64,000 bases of DNA from Planctomycetota bacterium (GCA_003388505.1 QQVO01000007.1:124001-188000); one strand, 5' to 3'. Numbered from the stretch's first letter, positions 33,867 through 44,800 are shown. Translations and numbers: made by a program. Notes: a model not told the origin generated them from the letters alone.

Positions 33867-35708
33867 ATGCCGCCGCTCGCACGCATCGCGCTTTCGATTG
33901 CTGTGATTCTGTTCGCATTCTGTTGTACATCGCATGAATCCGAGACGCGAGCGGATGACACGACGGTGGCGCTCGAGGTCGACACACCGATGTCGCCCCC
34001 GGAGTGGGCGCTGCTGCAACGGGAACTGTTGCGAGCCAACTCGGCTGCGTGCGAAGAGTTCTATGGGAAGTACTTCGATGAGCGCGGGTTTCTGCTGTGC
34101 GTCGAGCGCTGGGGCGGCGACGACGGGCCCGACGACGCGATCGAGAACTGCCTTTACTGGCCGATCCTGCATTCGCTGGGAGGAGACGACCGTGTGTTGG
34201 AACTGTACAAGTCCGCGTGGGAAGGCCACGTCCGACAGTACACCTTGGCCCGCACGAGAGATGTTCCTTACGCGCGCGACGGCATGTACTACAAGGAGTT
34301 CCCGGTCAAGATGGACTGGTTTCACAACTCGGAAGGGCTGACCGTGTTCTGCCTGGAGGGGCTGTCTGATCCGAATGACGACGCTCTGATCCGCCGCACC
34401 CGCCGCTTCGCCGGGTTCTATCTCAATGACGATCCGCAGGCGGCCAATTACGATCCCGAGCACCGCATCATCCGCAGCATGTTCAACGGCAGCCGCGGGC
34501 CGTTGCTGCGGAAGGCGAACGCGCTTGACTGGGCGGGAGACCCGATCGAAGTCGAAGGCCGGTTCGACCTGGGCCACGGCGAACGGAGTTATGAAGAGAT
34601 GCTGGCCCACTTCAAGGACTACACCGACATCGTCGGCGATCACCCGCAGAACCTGCTTTCGACGGCCCTCCCCCTCAACGCGTTCATGCTGACCGGGGAG
34701 GAGCGGTATCGGGACTGGATCCTGGAATACGTCGACGCGTGGCGGGACCGGATGATCGCGAATGGGAACATCATTCCGACCAACATCGGCCTCGACGGGA
34801 CGATCGGCGGCGAGACGGAAGGCAAGTGGTATGGCGGCGTCTATGGCTGGTCGTTCAGTGTGGAAGTGCCGCAGACCGGTGAACTGGCCCACCGCAACAG
34901 TCACGACCGCGGGCTGGCCGGATTCATGGCGGCCTACCTGCTCACCGGAGACGACAGGTATCTGGAGCCGTGGCGGAAGCAGGTCGAGGTGGTCAATTCT
35001 CAGATGAAGATGATCGACGGCGCACCGCATTACCCGCACATGTACGGGGACGACGGATGGTACCAGTTTACGCGAGAGCCTTATTCGGCCGGCCTCGAAG
35101 AAATCGCCTGGCTGACGCAGAAGCCTGACGACGTGAGCAAGATGCGCGGCGGGTGGTGGGAATTCATCAAAGAGCAGGGACCAGCGAGTTTTCCGGTGCA
35201 GGCGTTGCGCGCCGATCTGGAGCGCGTCAGAAGGCGGATTGCCGCCATGCGAACGGACGAGACAACTCCCGATACGCGGCTGTCCGATGATCCCAACAAG
35301 TACAACCCCGCGAGCGTTCGTTCGCTGGTCCGTTTGATGCTCGGCGGACTCCCGACGAACAAGCAGGGGCTCGTGCTGTACACGCGGTTGCGGTACTTCG
35401 ATCCGGTTGCGCGTCGGGCCGGCATCCCGGACGACTGCGCGGCTCTGGTTGAGGACATGGACGGCGAATCGGTGACCGTGACGCTGGTGAACATCAATCA
35501 GTTGGAAGCGCGAACGGTGACGATTCAGGCCGGTGGATACGCGGCACACGATTTCAAGCGCATCGGCGTCGCTGATGAATCGATGGCGATCAGCGGACGC
35601 AGCGTCACGGTGAGATTGCGACCGGGAGCGGGCGCTCGCCTCCGGCTGGAGATGGATCGATACGTCAACCAGCCGACGATGGCGTTTCCCTGGGATCGCC
35701 GCGACTGA
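33867..35708 (+). CDS. Secreted protein of unknown function, likely alpha/alpha barrel
   Basis: A 613-residue protein with an N-terminal signal peptide (IALSIAVILFAFCCTSHESETRA); the two Cys after the hydrophobic stretch might also suggest a lipoprotein. The body is rich in helical repeats with aromatic residues (NCLYWPILHSLGGDDRVLEL, HRNSHDRGLAGFMAAYLLTGD, MYGDDGWYQFTREPYSAGLEE), which looks like an (alpha/alpha) toroid of the kind seen in glycoside hydrolases and lyases. The last 90 residues are beta-rich. I cannot assign a family. GGAGG upstream of ATG 33867 supports the start. Confidence 0.6.
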   Translation: MPPLARIALSIAVILFAFCCTSHESETRADDTTVALEVDTPMSPPEWALLQRELLRANSAACEEFYGKYFDERGFLLCVERWGGDDGPDDAIENCLYWPILHSLGGDDRVLELYKSAWEGHVRQYTLARTRDVPYARDGMYYKEFPVKMDWFHNSEGLTVFCLEGLSDPNDDALIRRTRRFAGFYLNDDPQAANYDPEHRIIRSMFNGSRGPLLRKANALDWAGDPIEVEGRFDLGHGERSYEEMLAHFKDYTDIVGDHPQNLLSTALPLNAFMLTGEERYRDWILEYVDAWRDRMIANGNIIPTNIGLDGTIGGETEGKWYGGVYGWSFSVEVPQTGELAHRNSHDRGLAGFMAAYLLTGDDRYLEPWRKQVEVVNSQMKMIDGAPHYPHMYGDDGWYQFTREPYSAGLEEIAWLTQKPDDVSKMRGGWWEFIKEQGPASFPVQALRADLERVRRRIAAMRTDETTPDTRLSDDPNKYNPASVRSLVRLMLGGLPTNKQGLVLYTRLRYFDPVARRAGIPDDCAALVEDMDGESVTVTLVNINQLEARTVTIQAGGYAAHDFKRIGVADESMAISGRSVTVRLRPGAGARLRLEMDRYVNQPTMAFPWDRRD

Positions 35709-35756
35709 CAGGATGCACGCAGTTCGCCTCCGCAGGCATGACGGCGATTCGGCCGA

Positions 35757-36707
35757 CTACTTTTCGAGATCCCAACTCGGATCGATCACCGGGTTGTCGT
35801 TCGGTCGTCCGAGGATGTGTCGGTAGAGTTCGGGGCGGCGGGCTGCCAGATGCTTGCGGCCCATGGCCGTCTCGAGTTTTGCGGGCGTACAGCAGCCGAC
35901 GACCACGCCGTCGCCCAGCGTGTTGCATTCGGCGATCACGTCGCCGTTGGGATCGACAATCATCGCATTGCCGTTACGGACCTGGTCGTCGTCAAGGCCG
36001 ACCGGATTGGTGAAGACCGCGTAGAGCCCGTTATCGTACGCGCGGGCCGGAACCCACTTCATCAGCCATTCTCGTCCCTTGGGGCCCTGAAATTCCTGCC
36101 GCAGCGACACGGGGTCGGCGTCGCGGTTCTCCCACAACTCGCGCGAGACAAGACCCGAACCGGGAATCGGCCATTCCAGACAGCAGGTGACGTGCGGCAT
36201 GAAGAGGATGTCGGCCCCCAACTCCGCAACCGCCTGGACGTTGCAGGCGAGATTGTTGTCGTAGCAGATGAGAATGCTGCATCTCCAGCCTTTGAGATCG
36301 AACGTCACATACTCGTTCCCGCAGGAGATGTGCGGGCTGATGAAGGCATGCAGCTTGCGGAATTTGGCGACGAGCCGGTCGCCGTCGACGCAAACGTACG
36401 TGTTGTACAGCCGCTCGCCGTCGCGCTCGACGAGCCCCGCGAGAATCGGGACGTCGAAGCGGGACGACATGTCCTTCAGCCGCCGCGTGCTGGGGCCTTC
36501 GGGCACAGGTTCCGCGAGAGCTTCGATCGTGTCCCGCTCGGCGTGCCGCATGAAGGAGTAGGCGGGAACGCAGACTTCATGGAACGAGACGACATCGGCC
36601 TTGAGCCCGACCGCCTGTTTCACCAGCCGCTCCATGGCGTCGAGATTGTACTCCTTGTCGCCGTTGCGCGTTTCGAACTGAGCGGCGGCGATTCGGATCG
36701 GCGTCAT
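35757..36707 (-). CDS. Nitrilase-superfamily carbon-nitrogen hydrolase
   Basis: From the ATG at 36707 (MTPIRIAAAQFE) the product has 316 residues and the catalytic triad of the nitrilase superfamily: Glu44 (FHEVCVP), Lys118 (FRKLHAF) and Cys148 (LICYDNN). These enzymes hydrolyse nitriles, amides or N-carbamoyl compounds. The exact substrate is not evident. The frame is open up to 36818, but the extra residues do not fit the family. No partner genes stand next to it. A TACAAT sequence on the minus strand at 36805-36810 could be part of its promoter. Predicted cytoplasmic. Confidence 0.9.
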   Translation of the reverse strand: MTPIRIAAAQFETRNGDKEYNLDAMERLVKQAVGLKADVVSFHEVCVPAYSFMRHAERDTIEALAEPVPEGPSTRRLKDMSSRFDVPILAGLVERDGERLYNTYVCVDGDRLVAKFRKLHAFISPHISCGNEYVTFDLKGWRCSILICYDNNLACNVQAVAELGADILFMPHVTCCLEWPIPGSGLVSRELWENRDADPVSLRQEFQGPKGREWLMKWVPARAYDNGLYAVFTNPVGLDDDQVRNGNAMIVDPNGDVIAECNTLGDGVVVGCCTPAKLETAMGRKHLAARRPELYRHILGRPNDNPVIDPSWDLEK

Positions 36708-37077
36708 GAGGCTGCTTTCTGATTGCTGTTCGGAGCGCGGGGTATCCGTGACGGGCGCCGCTGACGCCTGGTGTGCGTGCCGAGGAAGCGCCCAAGTCTG
36801 TTCCATTGTACGGCACATCGCCTCACGGTTGCGATCCGCGAAGTGGCGGTAAACCCTTGGCCCGGCGGCGCCTGCGGGGCCGCTCCGAGTTCCACGCGAT
36901 CCGCCGGTCCCGCAGATTGTGGATGGGAATCGACGCTGATTTTGTGGACCGGTCGTAGCGGGTGTGACGAATGTAGGGATGGGCGGAATTGCTGCGCGCG
37001 ATCAGGCTGCGCATTCCGGCAAGAACTGCCGTTCCGCATGAACGAGTCCCGGTCCACCGTTCGAAGCGAGTTTCGAG
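36708..37077. other. Intergenic region, 370 bases, divergent promoters expected
   Basis: This gap separates the divergent nitrilase and ExbB-like genes. I see no gene, RNA or copy of repeats A or B. The only weak signal is TACAAT on the minus strand at 36805-36810, without a good -35 box. Confidence 0.5.
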
Positions 37078-38562
37078 ATGGTCGAGCAGAAAACGCACTC
37101 CACATCCGCTCCTGCGTTCGAGATCGCAGAGGAGGGAAGCATCAAGCAGGCGCTGATGTCCCCGCTGCTCTGGGGCGGGCTGGCGACCTTCGGGTTCTAT
37201 CAACTGATCCCGCTGCTGCCGATGCACCGCGAGTTGGCACAACGGTACTTTTGTGGGCACCCGCTGGAGTACGTACAGACCGCGATGTTTTTTGTCGGCA
37301 TGGCGCTGCTCGCGAGCCGGATGATTGGTCTGCGGCGCGAACGAAGCGCCCTGGCCGAATGCCGGCTGGCGACGCCGCAGTCTCTGGAGGAAGGCGAAAT
37401 CGACGCGTGCAGTGAACTTGATTCCGCCGTGAGTCGGCTTCCCGCCCGCTTGCACAACACGCAGATTGCCAGGCGACTGAGGGACCTGAGCGCCTACCTG
37501 CGGCATCGCCAGTCAGCCGGGGGCGTGGAAGAACAGATGCGCTATCTCGACCAGGCAGCCGCCGATCGAGTGTATGAGAGTTATTCCCTACTGCAGACGA
37601 TCAACTGGGCCGTGCCGATCATCGGATTTCTCGGCACAGTGATGGGCATCACCCTTGCGATCGCCAATCTGAACGTCGATTCCGGTCAACTGGACGACTC
37701 GCTCAACCATGTCACGGTCGCTCTCGCGGTTGCGTTCGATACGACCGCGCTGGCTCTCTCGTATTCGATCGTGCTCGTTTTCGGTTATTTCTTCGTCAAG
37801 AAGGCGGAGGGAGGCGTGCTGACCGAAGTTGAAGAATTCGGCCAGAGATGCGTCCTTCCATTGATTCCGCAGGCGCATTCGGCCGGAAGCCCGCTGCTCG
37901 AAGCCGAGACCGAAGCGGCACAGAAACTGATAGACCGGACCGAGTCGCTGATCGAGGGGCAGACTCGAATGTGGCAGGAATCGGTCGAGTCGTTGCGGAC
38001 GCGTTGGACCGGAACGCTCGAAGACCAGCAGGCCCGGCTTGCCGGAGCGCTGACCAAGGGAACGCGGCAGACTCTGAGCGACCACGCCGCCCAACTCGCG
38101 GAACTTCGACAACAACTGGCGGGCACGCTCGGGGAAATTGCGACGGAATTGTCGCGCCAGATGGAGCGTTCCAGTCGTGTGCGGCACGAACAGGACGAGT
38201 CGTTGACGCGCCGTATGGAAACATTCGCCGATGATTTGTCACGATCGCTGGCGAGCGCACAGGCCTCGGCGGACGAGCGCAACGAGGCGATGATCGCCGC
38301 CATGACGGAACAGATCACCGGGTGGCAGCAACAATTGCAGCATGCCACGAACGCGGTTGAGGCGCAACTCGCCGGATTGACGGCTCAAACGCAGGCACTG
38401 ACGGATCTGGTTGAGCAGGAGGGGGGGATTGCTGCGCTGCAGAGCCGACTGACGGACAATCTCGAGGCGTTGCGGACGGCGGAGACGTTCGAACAGACGA
38501 TGCACAGTCTCAGCGCGGCGGTGCACATGTTGACCGTCCACGCGCGACCGAAGGCGGCCTGA
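37078..38562 (+). CDS. MotA/TolQ/ExbB-family stator-like membrane protein with long coiled-coil tail
   Basis: A 494-residue inner-membrane protein. Membrane helices are at about residues 27-48, 66-84, 173-198 and 213-241. The last two carry the proton-channel family motifs AVPIIGFLGTVMGITLAIANL and VTVALAVAFDTTALALSYSIVLVFG. A long Gln/Glu/Arg-rich coiled coil follows (about 260-490), much longer than in ExbB or TolQ. In known systems such proteins form a pentamer around ExbD/MotB-type helices and use the proton gradient. The next two genes, 40 and 86 bases apart, encode just such single-span partners, so the three genes probably make one machine. No TonB, TolA or flagellar gene is present. 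Confidence 0.82.
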   Translation: MVEQKTHSTSAPAFEIAEEGSIKQALMSPLLWGGLATFGFYQLIPLLPMHRELAQRYFCGHPLEYVQTAMFFVGMALLASRMIGLRRERSALAECRLATPQSLEEGEIDACSELDSAVSRLPARLHNTQIARRLRDLSAYLRHRQSAGGVEEQMRYLDQAAADRVYESYSLLQTINWAVPIIGFLGTVMGITLAIANLNVDSGQLDDSLNHVTVALAVAFDTTALALSYSIVLVFGYFFVKKAEGGVLTEVEEFGQRCVLPLIPQAHSAGSPLLEAETEAAQKLIDRTESLIEGQTRMWQESVESLRTRWTGTLEDQQARLAGALTKGTRQTLSDHAAQLAELRQQLAGTLGEIATELSRQMERSSRVRHEQDESLTRRMETFADDLSRSLASAQASADERNEAMIAAMTEQITGWQQQLQHATNAVEAQLAGLTAQTQALTDLVEQEGGIAALQSRLTDNLEALRTAETFEQTMHSLSAAVHMLTVHARPKAA

Positions 38563-38602
38563 CGCAGGCTTCAGCGTGTTTCACTCGGGGGGGTGAGTAC
38601 TT

Positions 38603-40537
38603 ATGGCGAGCAGTCGCCGACAATCGGCGCCATCGGTCTCGTTGTTTCCATTTCTGGCGGTGATGGTCTGCGCGATGGGAGCGCTGATCTTCCTGCTGGT
38701 GATCACAACGCGACGGATTCGCGAGCAGACGGTCGCCGGAGCGCAACTTGACGCCCGGATTGTGGATCAATCGGTCGAGCCGGATTCGGCTGTGCCGCCT
38801 GTTCCGGCTCCGGTAATCGCCCCGTCTGAGACCAGGCCGCCAATCGAGCCGGCGCCCCCTGAACCGGAGCAGCCCTGGCTGCCGCTCCCGGAACGGGCCG
38901 AGGAGTCGCCGCCGCAACCGGACCGCGCCGTCGAGGCGGCTGCGTTGGCAGAGGCGATCCGGAAGGAATGGCAAGCAACGGTTGACGCACTGAGTAAGGA
39001 ACTGGACGGGCTGCTTGATACGGCCTCGGCTTATTCGGATGCAACCGATCGTGAACTGGCCGAACTGGCAGAAACCGAAGCTCTCATCGCGAAACTTGAA
39101 CGTCGCGAACAGGAACTCCGGACTGAGCGCGAAACGATTGATGAAGTCGACCGCGCGACTGAACAACGGTTGGCGGAACTGACCAGCGAGATTCGAACGA
39201 CGGAAAACGAACTGAAGGAAGCCCGGGAGGCGCAGGCCGCCGCCGAAACCCGATATCGGATTCTGCCCTACGACGGCCGGCTCGGCACGGTGCGGAGGCC
39301 GATCATCATCGAATGTACCGAGACAGGGCTGACGTTCGCATCCGAAGAGATCACACTCACGCCGGAACAACTGAACGGGTTCCCACCCATTCGAAATCCA
39401 CTTCGCGCCGGCGCGGACGCGCTCATCAACTATTGGACGGCGAAGGACTTTCAAGAGAGGCTGAACGGAGAATCGGCAGGTCAGCCTTATGTGCTGCTGG
39501 TCGTCAGGCCGCGCGGGACCGTGGCCTACTACGTTGCCCGACGACTGCTGGAGTCGATGAATTCTCCGTTCGGCTATGAACTGGTCAAGCAGGAGCAGGA
39601 GTTCGAGTGGCCGGAAACGACTCCCGCAGCGGTCGAACTCTGCCGCACCGCGGTCGACGCTGTGCTTCGAGAACGGGATCGATTGCTGGCGCAGACTTCC
39701 TCCGGCAGGCTCCCCGTCGCGCGGCAATTGCAGTTCGACGATGGAGAAGGGCGTTTCTACCTCGAAGAGGTTGAACGGTTGAGGGGAGGGGGAAATACGG
39801 TCCACTTCGGGGGCCGCCGGTGGGATCGCAACGCTGGAACGACGGGGGGACCGAGAGTCGTTGAGCCGGCGACTCGGCCGCGCGTGATTGAGTTTCCCGA
39901 CTATGCATCACGGTTAAGTCAAGCGGACTCGGCAACCGGTCTGGCGGGGGAACCGGCATCGAAAGCCTACGATTCCCGAGCCGAACTGTACGACGAACAG
40001 GTCCGACAGGAAGCAATCGTTCCGCGAGCGGCTCCGAACCAGACCGACTGGGAGAGCGCCGGCCGCGAAACCGGAGATGGCGACTCTTCCAGGCGCGCGA
40101 ATCGCGCCGGCCCGGAGTCATCGAGAGGCGGATCGGCGAATCGCGGTTCGCCGCAGCCGACACGAAGAACCGGCGCCGGTAGTCCGGATTCCGCGAACCT
40201 TGATCCCGAATCTCCGCCTTTCAGCCGGGCTTCTCGCAGCGACAAGATCGGTCTGGAACGCGACATCCTGATCCGGGTCAATGATTCCGCAGTGATTGTG
40301 GAGAATGAAACTCCGATTCAGATCACAAGCGGAATATCTCGCGAACAACTGCAGTATGAACTGGCCGTCACGCTGGACGGCCTTGTCAAGAGTTGGGGGG
40401 AACCTCCGCGGGGATTCGACTGGATTCCGACCGTGGAACTCGAGGTTCTGCCCGGTGGAAATCAGTATCAGGATCGCCTGATGGCCGTGGTCACCGGCTG
40501 GGGACTCAAGTCCAGGGTGGAACACGTCCTCGAATGA
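38603..40537 (+). CDS. ExbD-like single-span protein lacking the membrane aspartate
   Basis: A 644-residue protein anchored by one N-terminal helix (residues about 14-34, SLFPFLAVMVCAMGALIFLL). The stretch PFLAVM aligns with E. coli ExbD PFIDVM, which places Ala19 where the proton-carrying Asp should be. After a Pro/Glu-rich linker come a coiled coil (about 110-215) and a globular part (YVLLVVRPRGTVAYYVARRLLE) reminiscent of the ExbD periplasmic fold. A low-complexity Arg/Ser/Gly region (about 440-550) and a final beta-rich domain follow. It lies between the ExbB-like gene and a second ExbD-like gene that keeps the Asp. Function is inferred from context. Confidence 0.65.
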   Translation: MASSRRQSAPSVSLFPFLAVMVCAMGALIFLLVITTRRIREQTVAGAQLDARIVDQSVEPDSAVPPVPAPVIAPSETRPPIEPAPPEPEQPWLPLPERAEESPPQPDRAVEAAALAEAIRKEWQATVDALSKELDGLLDTASAYSDATDRELAELAETEALIAKLERREQELRTERETIDEVDRATEQRLAELTSEIRTTENELKEAREAQAAAETRYRILPYDGRLGTVRRPIIIECTETGLTFASEEITLTPEQLNGFPPIRNPLRAGADALINYWTAKDFQERLNGESAGQPYVLLVVRPRGTVAYYVARRLLESMNSPFGYELVKQEQEFEWPETTPAAVELCRTAVDAVLRERDRLLAQTSSGRLPVARQLQFDDGEGRFYLEEVERLRGGGNTVHFGGRRWDRNAGTTGGPRVVEPATRPRVIEFPDYASRLSQADSATGLAGEPASKAYDSRAELYDEQVRQEAIVPRAAPNQTDWESAGRETGDGDSSRRANRAGPESSRGGSANRGSPQPTRRTGAGSPDSANLDPESPPFSRASRSDKIGLERDILIRVNDSAVIVENETPIQITSGISREQLQYELAVTLDGLVKSWGEPPRGFDWIPTVELEVLPGGNQYQDRLMAVVTGWGLKSRVEHVLE

Positions 40538-40623
40538 CCGCGCCTGTCATTCCGCCTGGTCATATTGCACGACGGTGAAACCCCGTCCCCCAGAACCTCC
40601 AGTCCGCCGAAACTGAGCACAAA

Positions 40624-41823
40624 ATGTCAAAGTCGTCGAAACGGGAGTCGCTCGAATTCGGTTCCGATTCGTTTCTGGACATCGTTGCGAATGTCGTTGG
40701 CATTCTGATTATCTTGATCGTCATCGCCGGTTTGCGCGTCAGCCGCGCTCCGATTGGGGAGGCCCCGGTCGATCCGCCAGGACGTTCCGGGGCGACATCC
40801 GTGGAATTCCAGTTCACCCCGCCGTTGGACCTCGTGGTTCTCGGCCCCGAATCGCCACCTGTTGTTGAAGAGTCCGAGCTGGTCGACGTGGGCGCCCTCA
40901 AAGATCCGGCGATGCCCAGCGACCTCTTCGAAACGGCTTCGTCGGGTGAAGTTCTCGACGAACCGCCCCTCGGTCCGCCGGAGCCTCCTCGCGAACTGGT
41001 GGCGCTTGCAGATCGTCTGAAGTCGGAGATTTCTGCCGCCGCTGATGATCGTGACTGGCAGCGGCAAAGATTGGCGCATGTTCGCGAACGTGCTGCATCA
41101 ACGCGTGATCGGCTTCCGCGTCTTCAACAGACCGTCGAGCAGGAGGCCGAGGCCCTCGCGCAGGCAAAGCTGGCAGCGGTCGAACGAGACGAGGACCGGA
41201 ATCGCGCGGAAAGGCGCTTGCAGGAGATGCGGTCCGCCGTCCGCCTCACGCGGGACCAGCCGCCCACGACGCAAGTGCTCAACCATCGCGTAACGCCCGT
41301 CGGAAGAGCAGTTGAAGGTTCGGAGGTCCATTTCCGACTGGCGGCCGGGCGCGTCTCCGTCGTCCCTATTCAGTCGTTGACCGTATCGCTCAAGGACCGG
41401 ATCGAGCGCAACAAGGACATGCTGTTTCGTCTCGAGCGGTACGAGGGAACCGTCGGTCCGCTGAACGGGTACCTGTTGCATTACACGGTGCAACGACAGC
41501 AACTCTCAGTGCTCGAAGAGTTGCGAAACGGCGGTCCGGTATTGCGGATCGGGCTCTCCTATTACGAAATTGAACCGCTGCCAGGCGCGCCGACCGAATC
41601 GGCGGAAGAGGCGTTGGCTGCAGGGTCGCGATTCCGGGAGGCGCTCCAGTTGGCCGGTGCGAGTTCGACGTTGACCTTCTGGATCTATCCGGACAGTTTC
41701 GACCTGCATCAACGTCTGCAGGAATACGCCCACTCGATCGGCTTCGACGTGGCCGCGAGACCACTTCCGCAGGGCGTTCCGATCGCGGGATCGCCCAACG
41801 GATCCCGGTCGGTGGCCCAGTAA
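40624..41823 (+). CDS. ExbD-like single-span protein with conserved membrane aspartate
   Basis: A 399-residue protein with one N-terminal membrane helix (residues about 18-37). The motif FLDIVANVVGILIILIVI places Asp19 at the position of the proton-carrying Asp25 of ExbD. A linker and a coiled coil (about 115-210) follow, then a C-terminal domain with TLTFWIYPDSFDLHQRLQEY that resembles the ExbD periplasmic fold. It is the third gene of the stator-like cassette. The gene ends 28 bases before the end of the convergent giant gene. The substrate or target of the machine is unknown. Confidence 0.7.
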   Translation: MSKSSKRESLEFGSDSFLDIVANVVGILIILIVIAGLRVSRAPIGEAPVDPPGRSGATSVEFQFTPPLDLVVLGPESPPVVEESELVDVGALKDPAMPSDLFETASSGEVLDEPPLGPPEPPRELVALADRLKSEISAAADDRDWQRQRLAHVRERAASTRDRLPRLQQTVEQEAEALAQAKLAAVERDEDRNRAERRLQEMRSAVRLTRDQPPTTQVLNHRVTPVGRAVEGSEVHFRLAAGRVSVVPIQSLTVSLKDRIERNKDMLFRLERYEGTVGPLNGYLLHYTVQRQQLSVLEELRNGGPVLRIGLSYYEIEPLPGAPTESAEEALAAGSRFREALQLAGASSTLTFWIYPDSFDLHQRLQEYAHSIGFDVAARPLPQGVPIAGSPNGSRSVAQ

Positions 41824-41851
41824 CGCCGGTTCACCCGCGATCTTGCCGCAT

Positions 41852-44800
41852 TCACGACCCGGCTGCGGCTGACCCGACATTCCGCCGCCACGTGAGACAT
41901 TGCAGGACGGCAGCCCATAGCGCGATCAACAGTCCCAACGTTCCCGCGTGGAACCACATCCACCACAAAACTCCCGCAACAAACATTCCCACATACGACC
42001 CGTTGACCGGAATCAATCGACCGGATGGCATCCGTCTGCGCAGAATGATCATCGCGATTCCTGCGATCAGGCAGCACATGATGATTCCCGCGGCGAAGAA
42101 CACCCGCCCGAGAGAGCGATCGATCACCAGAAACTGCTGTGAAGGCTTCGAATCGCCGGCCCGCAGCAGGACGACACGATCGTCGCCCATTGCGGTGGCG
42201 TACGGTGAACTCACCGTCGATGCCGGCGGGGACGCTCCGGGTGAAGATCGACTCTCATCGCCGCCGACCCGCTCGCGGATCAACGCGATCCGGCTGCGCA
42301 GCGCTTTTTCATGGTCGCTCGACTCAGCGGACCGGATCACCGTCAATGAGTCGTCCAACAGCTTCATGACCGCAGCCGAGGCATTGTCCTTGTCGGGGCG
42401 CCAGTCCTCTCCCAGGGCGTTCAGCAGCGACTCCGCACGAATCCACGCGTACTCACGCGGTGTCAGCATTGGTTTTCCTCCGATGCGGACCAGTTTCTGA
42501 GATTGCGGCGGCACATGGATCACGAGGCGACGAGACGGCGGGCCGCCAGTCGTTGCGGGAATCGCATCGTCGGTTTCCTCCGGTCCGCCTGAAGTCCCCT
42601 GGTTCGTACGCCAATCGATCTCAGCAACGCAAACTCTTGCGCCGTGCGTGTGCTGGAGCGGAATCGCAATGGTCGATTCGTCAATCTTTGAAAAACGTGT
42701 GTCGTTGCCATCAATGCGACTGCCGACGATCTCGACACCGCTGGGAACTCGAATCTCCAACTTGCTTGTTGAATCAGGACTCGCGATGTAAGCGGTCAAG
42801 AGCCCGTAGCGGCCGCCGTCGGTTGCGTGCCAGACGATCGATTCCTCAAGCGCCGTGACGTAACCGGGTTCCTGTGCTTCGTTGCGGATGAGCACCAGCG
42901 GTTCGGATTGCTCCGATCTCCGGTAGATGCGTGAGTCCGGCGATGAGGCGATCTGCCGCAGGCGGGCTCGCAGAAGCGGATTCAGGTCCGCCTCGGCGAC
43001 CGCTTCGGTTCCGCCCTCACCTGGCGAGTATTCACAATCAACGGGAACGATCAGCAAATGATCGCCGACCTTCATGTCGAGCAGATCGATGCGGGGGATC
43101 GCGAGTTCGGGAGCGGTCGGATCCAGGGGCCCGAATGTCAGACGTCCATGCAGCGGTTCCTCCGGTTTCTGCCTGACGAACTCGATTCGCACATCGCCGT
43201 CGGCAGTCCTGGTTCTTGACGCTTCCGATTCGGATGACGCGTCTTCGAGACGGCTCACATCATCGCGCGACACGCCGACGATGAAGCGATCAAGGTGGGC
43301 GTCCGATTCATGCGGAAAGAATCGCATTTCCTGTCGCCACCGGCCGTCCGCAGGGACAAGAAAAGTGACGATGTCGACCGGAAGAGAATTCGTCTTCGGT
43401 ACTGCGCGAAACGCAACGGGGACCGGACCTGACTCAGTGGAGAACCTGCGTATCGACGGTCCAGTCGAAGACTCCTGGCTGTCAGTTTCGACACTGGAGG
43501 CGTCGATTTCGGTGCGGTCGGAGGAATACAAAGTGACGAGGTGTCCGGGCGACGCAATCACGACTTCGGACGCAAGGACTTGCGCCGCTGGAAACTGGAG
43601 GGCTGGAAGCGGTGTGAACTCGTCCATCTCGAACGACGACCAGCCGTCGATTGTGATCTCATACCGACCCGGTTGCCCGTCCCTCAGGTGCACGAGAAGT
43701 TTGTCCTCGGAGCGTGACCAGTCGAGCAGACGGTCGACCTGATTCTGAACGACCATGACCGAGTCAACGCGAACGGCGCCTGGCAACCGGAACTCGTGCC
43801 GGAATGCCGCGGCATCTTTCACATCGACGGTCACCTCCGCGTGCCACTCCAGACGATGCGACCTTAACCGGACGCTGTTCTCAATCCGTGCTTCACGCAC
43901 AGGTTGGATGCGGTCGACCAGGACCGGTATGGCGGAAGCGTGATGCAGCAGAAAGGCTTCGGCGGGTTCCGGCCAACCGGTTTCCTCGGGAGCAACCGAT
44001 CCAAACAACTGTGGAAGGACTTCGTCCACTGCTTCTGAAAGTGATGCAGTCCGGTCCACCTGCAGGGTCAACCCGCGCGCCGCGACCAGCCCCACGTGAT
44101 GTTGCACTTGTGCGCTGTCGCCCAGAAGGGGAATCGGGGGAATGACGATCTGCCGCTCGCGGTGTTCCGGCGGAAACGCAAAGTCGAGATGAACCAGCGA
44201 ACCAGCTTGCAGCGGCACATCGAACTCGAGCGACATTAACGTCTCGCCGGTCTGGATCTGCCGGGTGGAGAATCGTCGCAAGCGGTCGCCCGCGGCTTCC
44301 CGGACGACCGCGGTCGCGGGGAGACGGAGGTGCAGGGTTCGCCGGGAAGAAACGACCGACCCCGGACTGGACTCGAGCAGCGTGAGACGTGTCCGGACGC
44401 GTAGTTTCAGTGGATGCACTTCGACCAGGGAAACGGCTTCCGCCTTGACGTCCGTCGACGGTTCGTCACGTTCCGTGTCTGCTGCCGATGGCCGGCTCCG
44501 AACCCGGAGTGTATCGGTAAATCCGATCGACCAGTACGACATCTCAGCCGTCGCATCCTGAGGGGGAGCGAGGCGAACGGGCGATGGTTCAATCCTGCGG
44601 TCGGAGATGCTCTGAGGCAATATGAGGCGGGAGTCGGCGATTCTCGGCAGGCCGATCGTCCACTCGCTGTGATCTTCAATGGCGATCGGAGTAAACCAGA
44701 CCTCGACGGTGGCGTTCCGGTAGGCATTCGATTCAGCATCCTCCTGTGACGCGCCATCGGCGGTTGCACGTCGAGGAGCGATTTCAACGAGATAGGACTG

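Noticed and set aside
36771-37415. Open frame of 214 codons across the start of the ExbB-like gene
   Set aside because: Overlaps a well-supported gene in another frame and has no features of its own.
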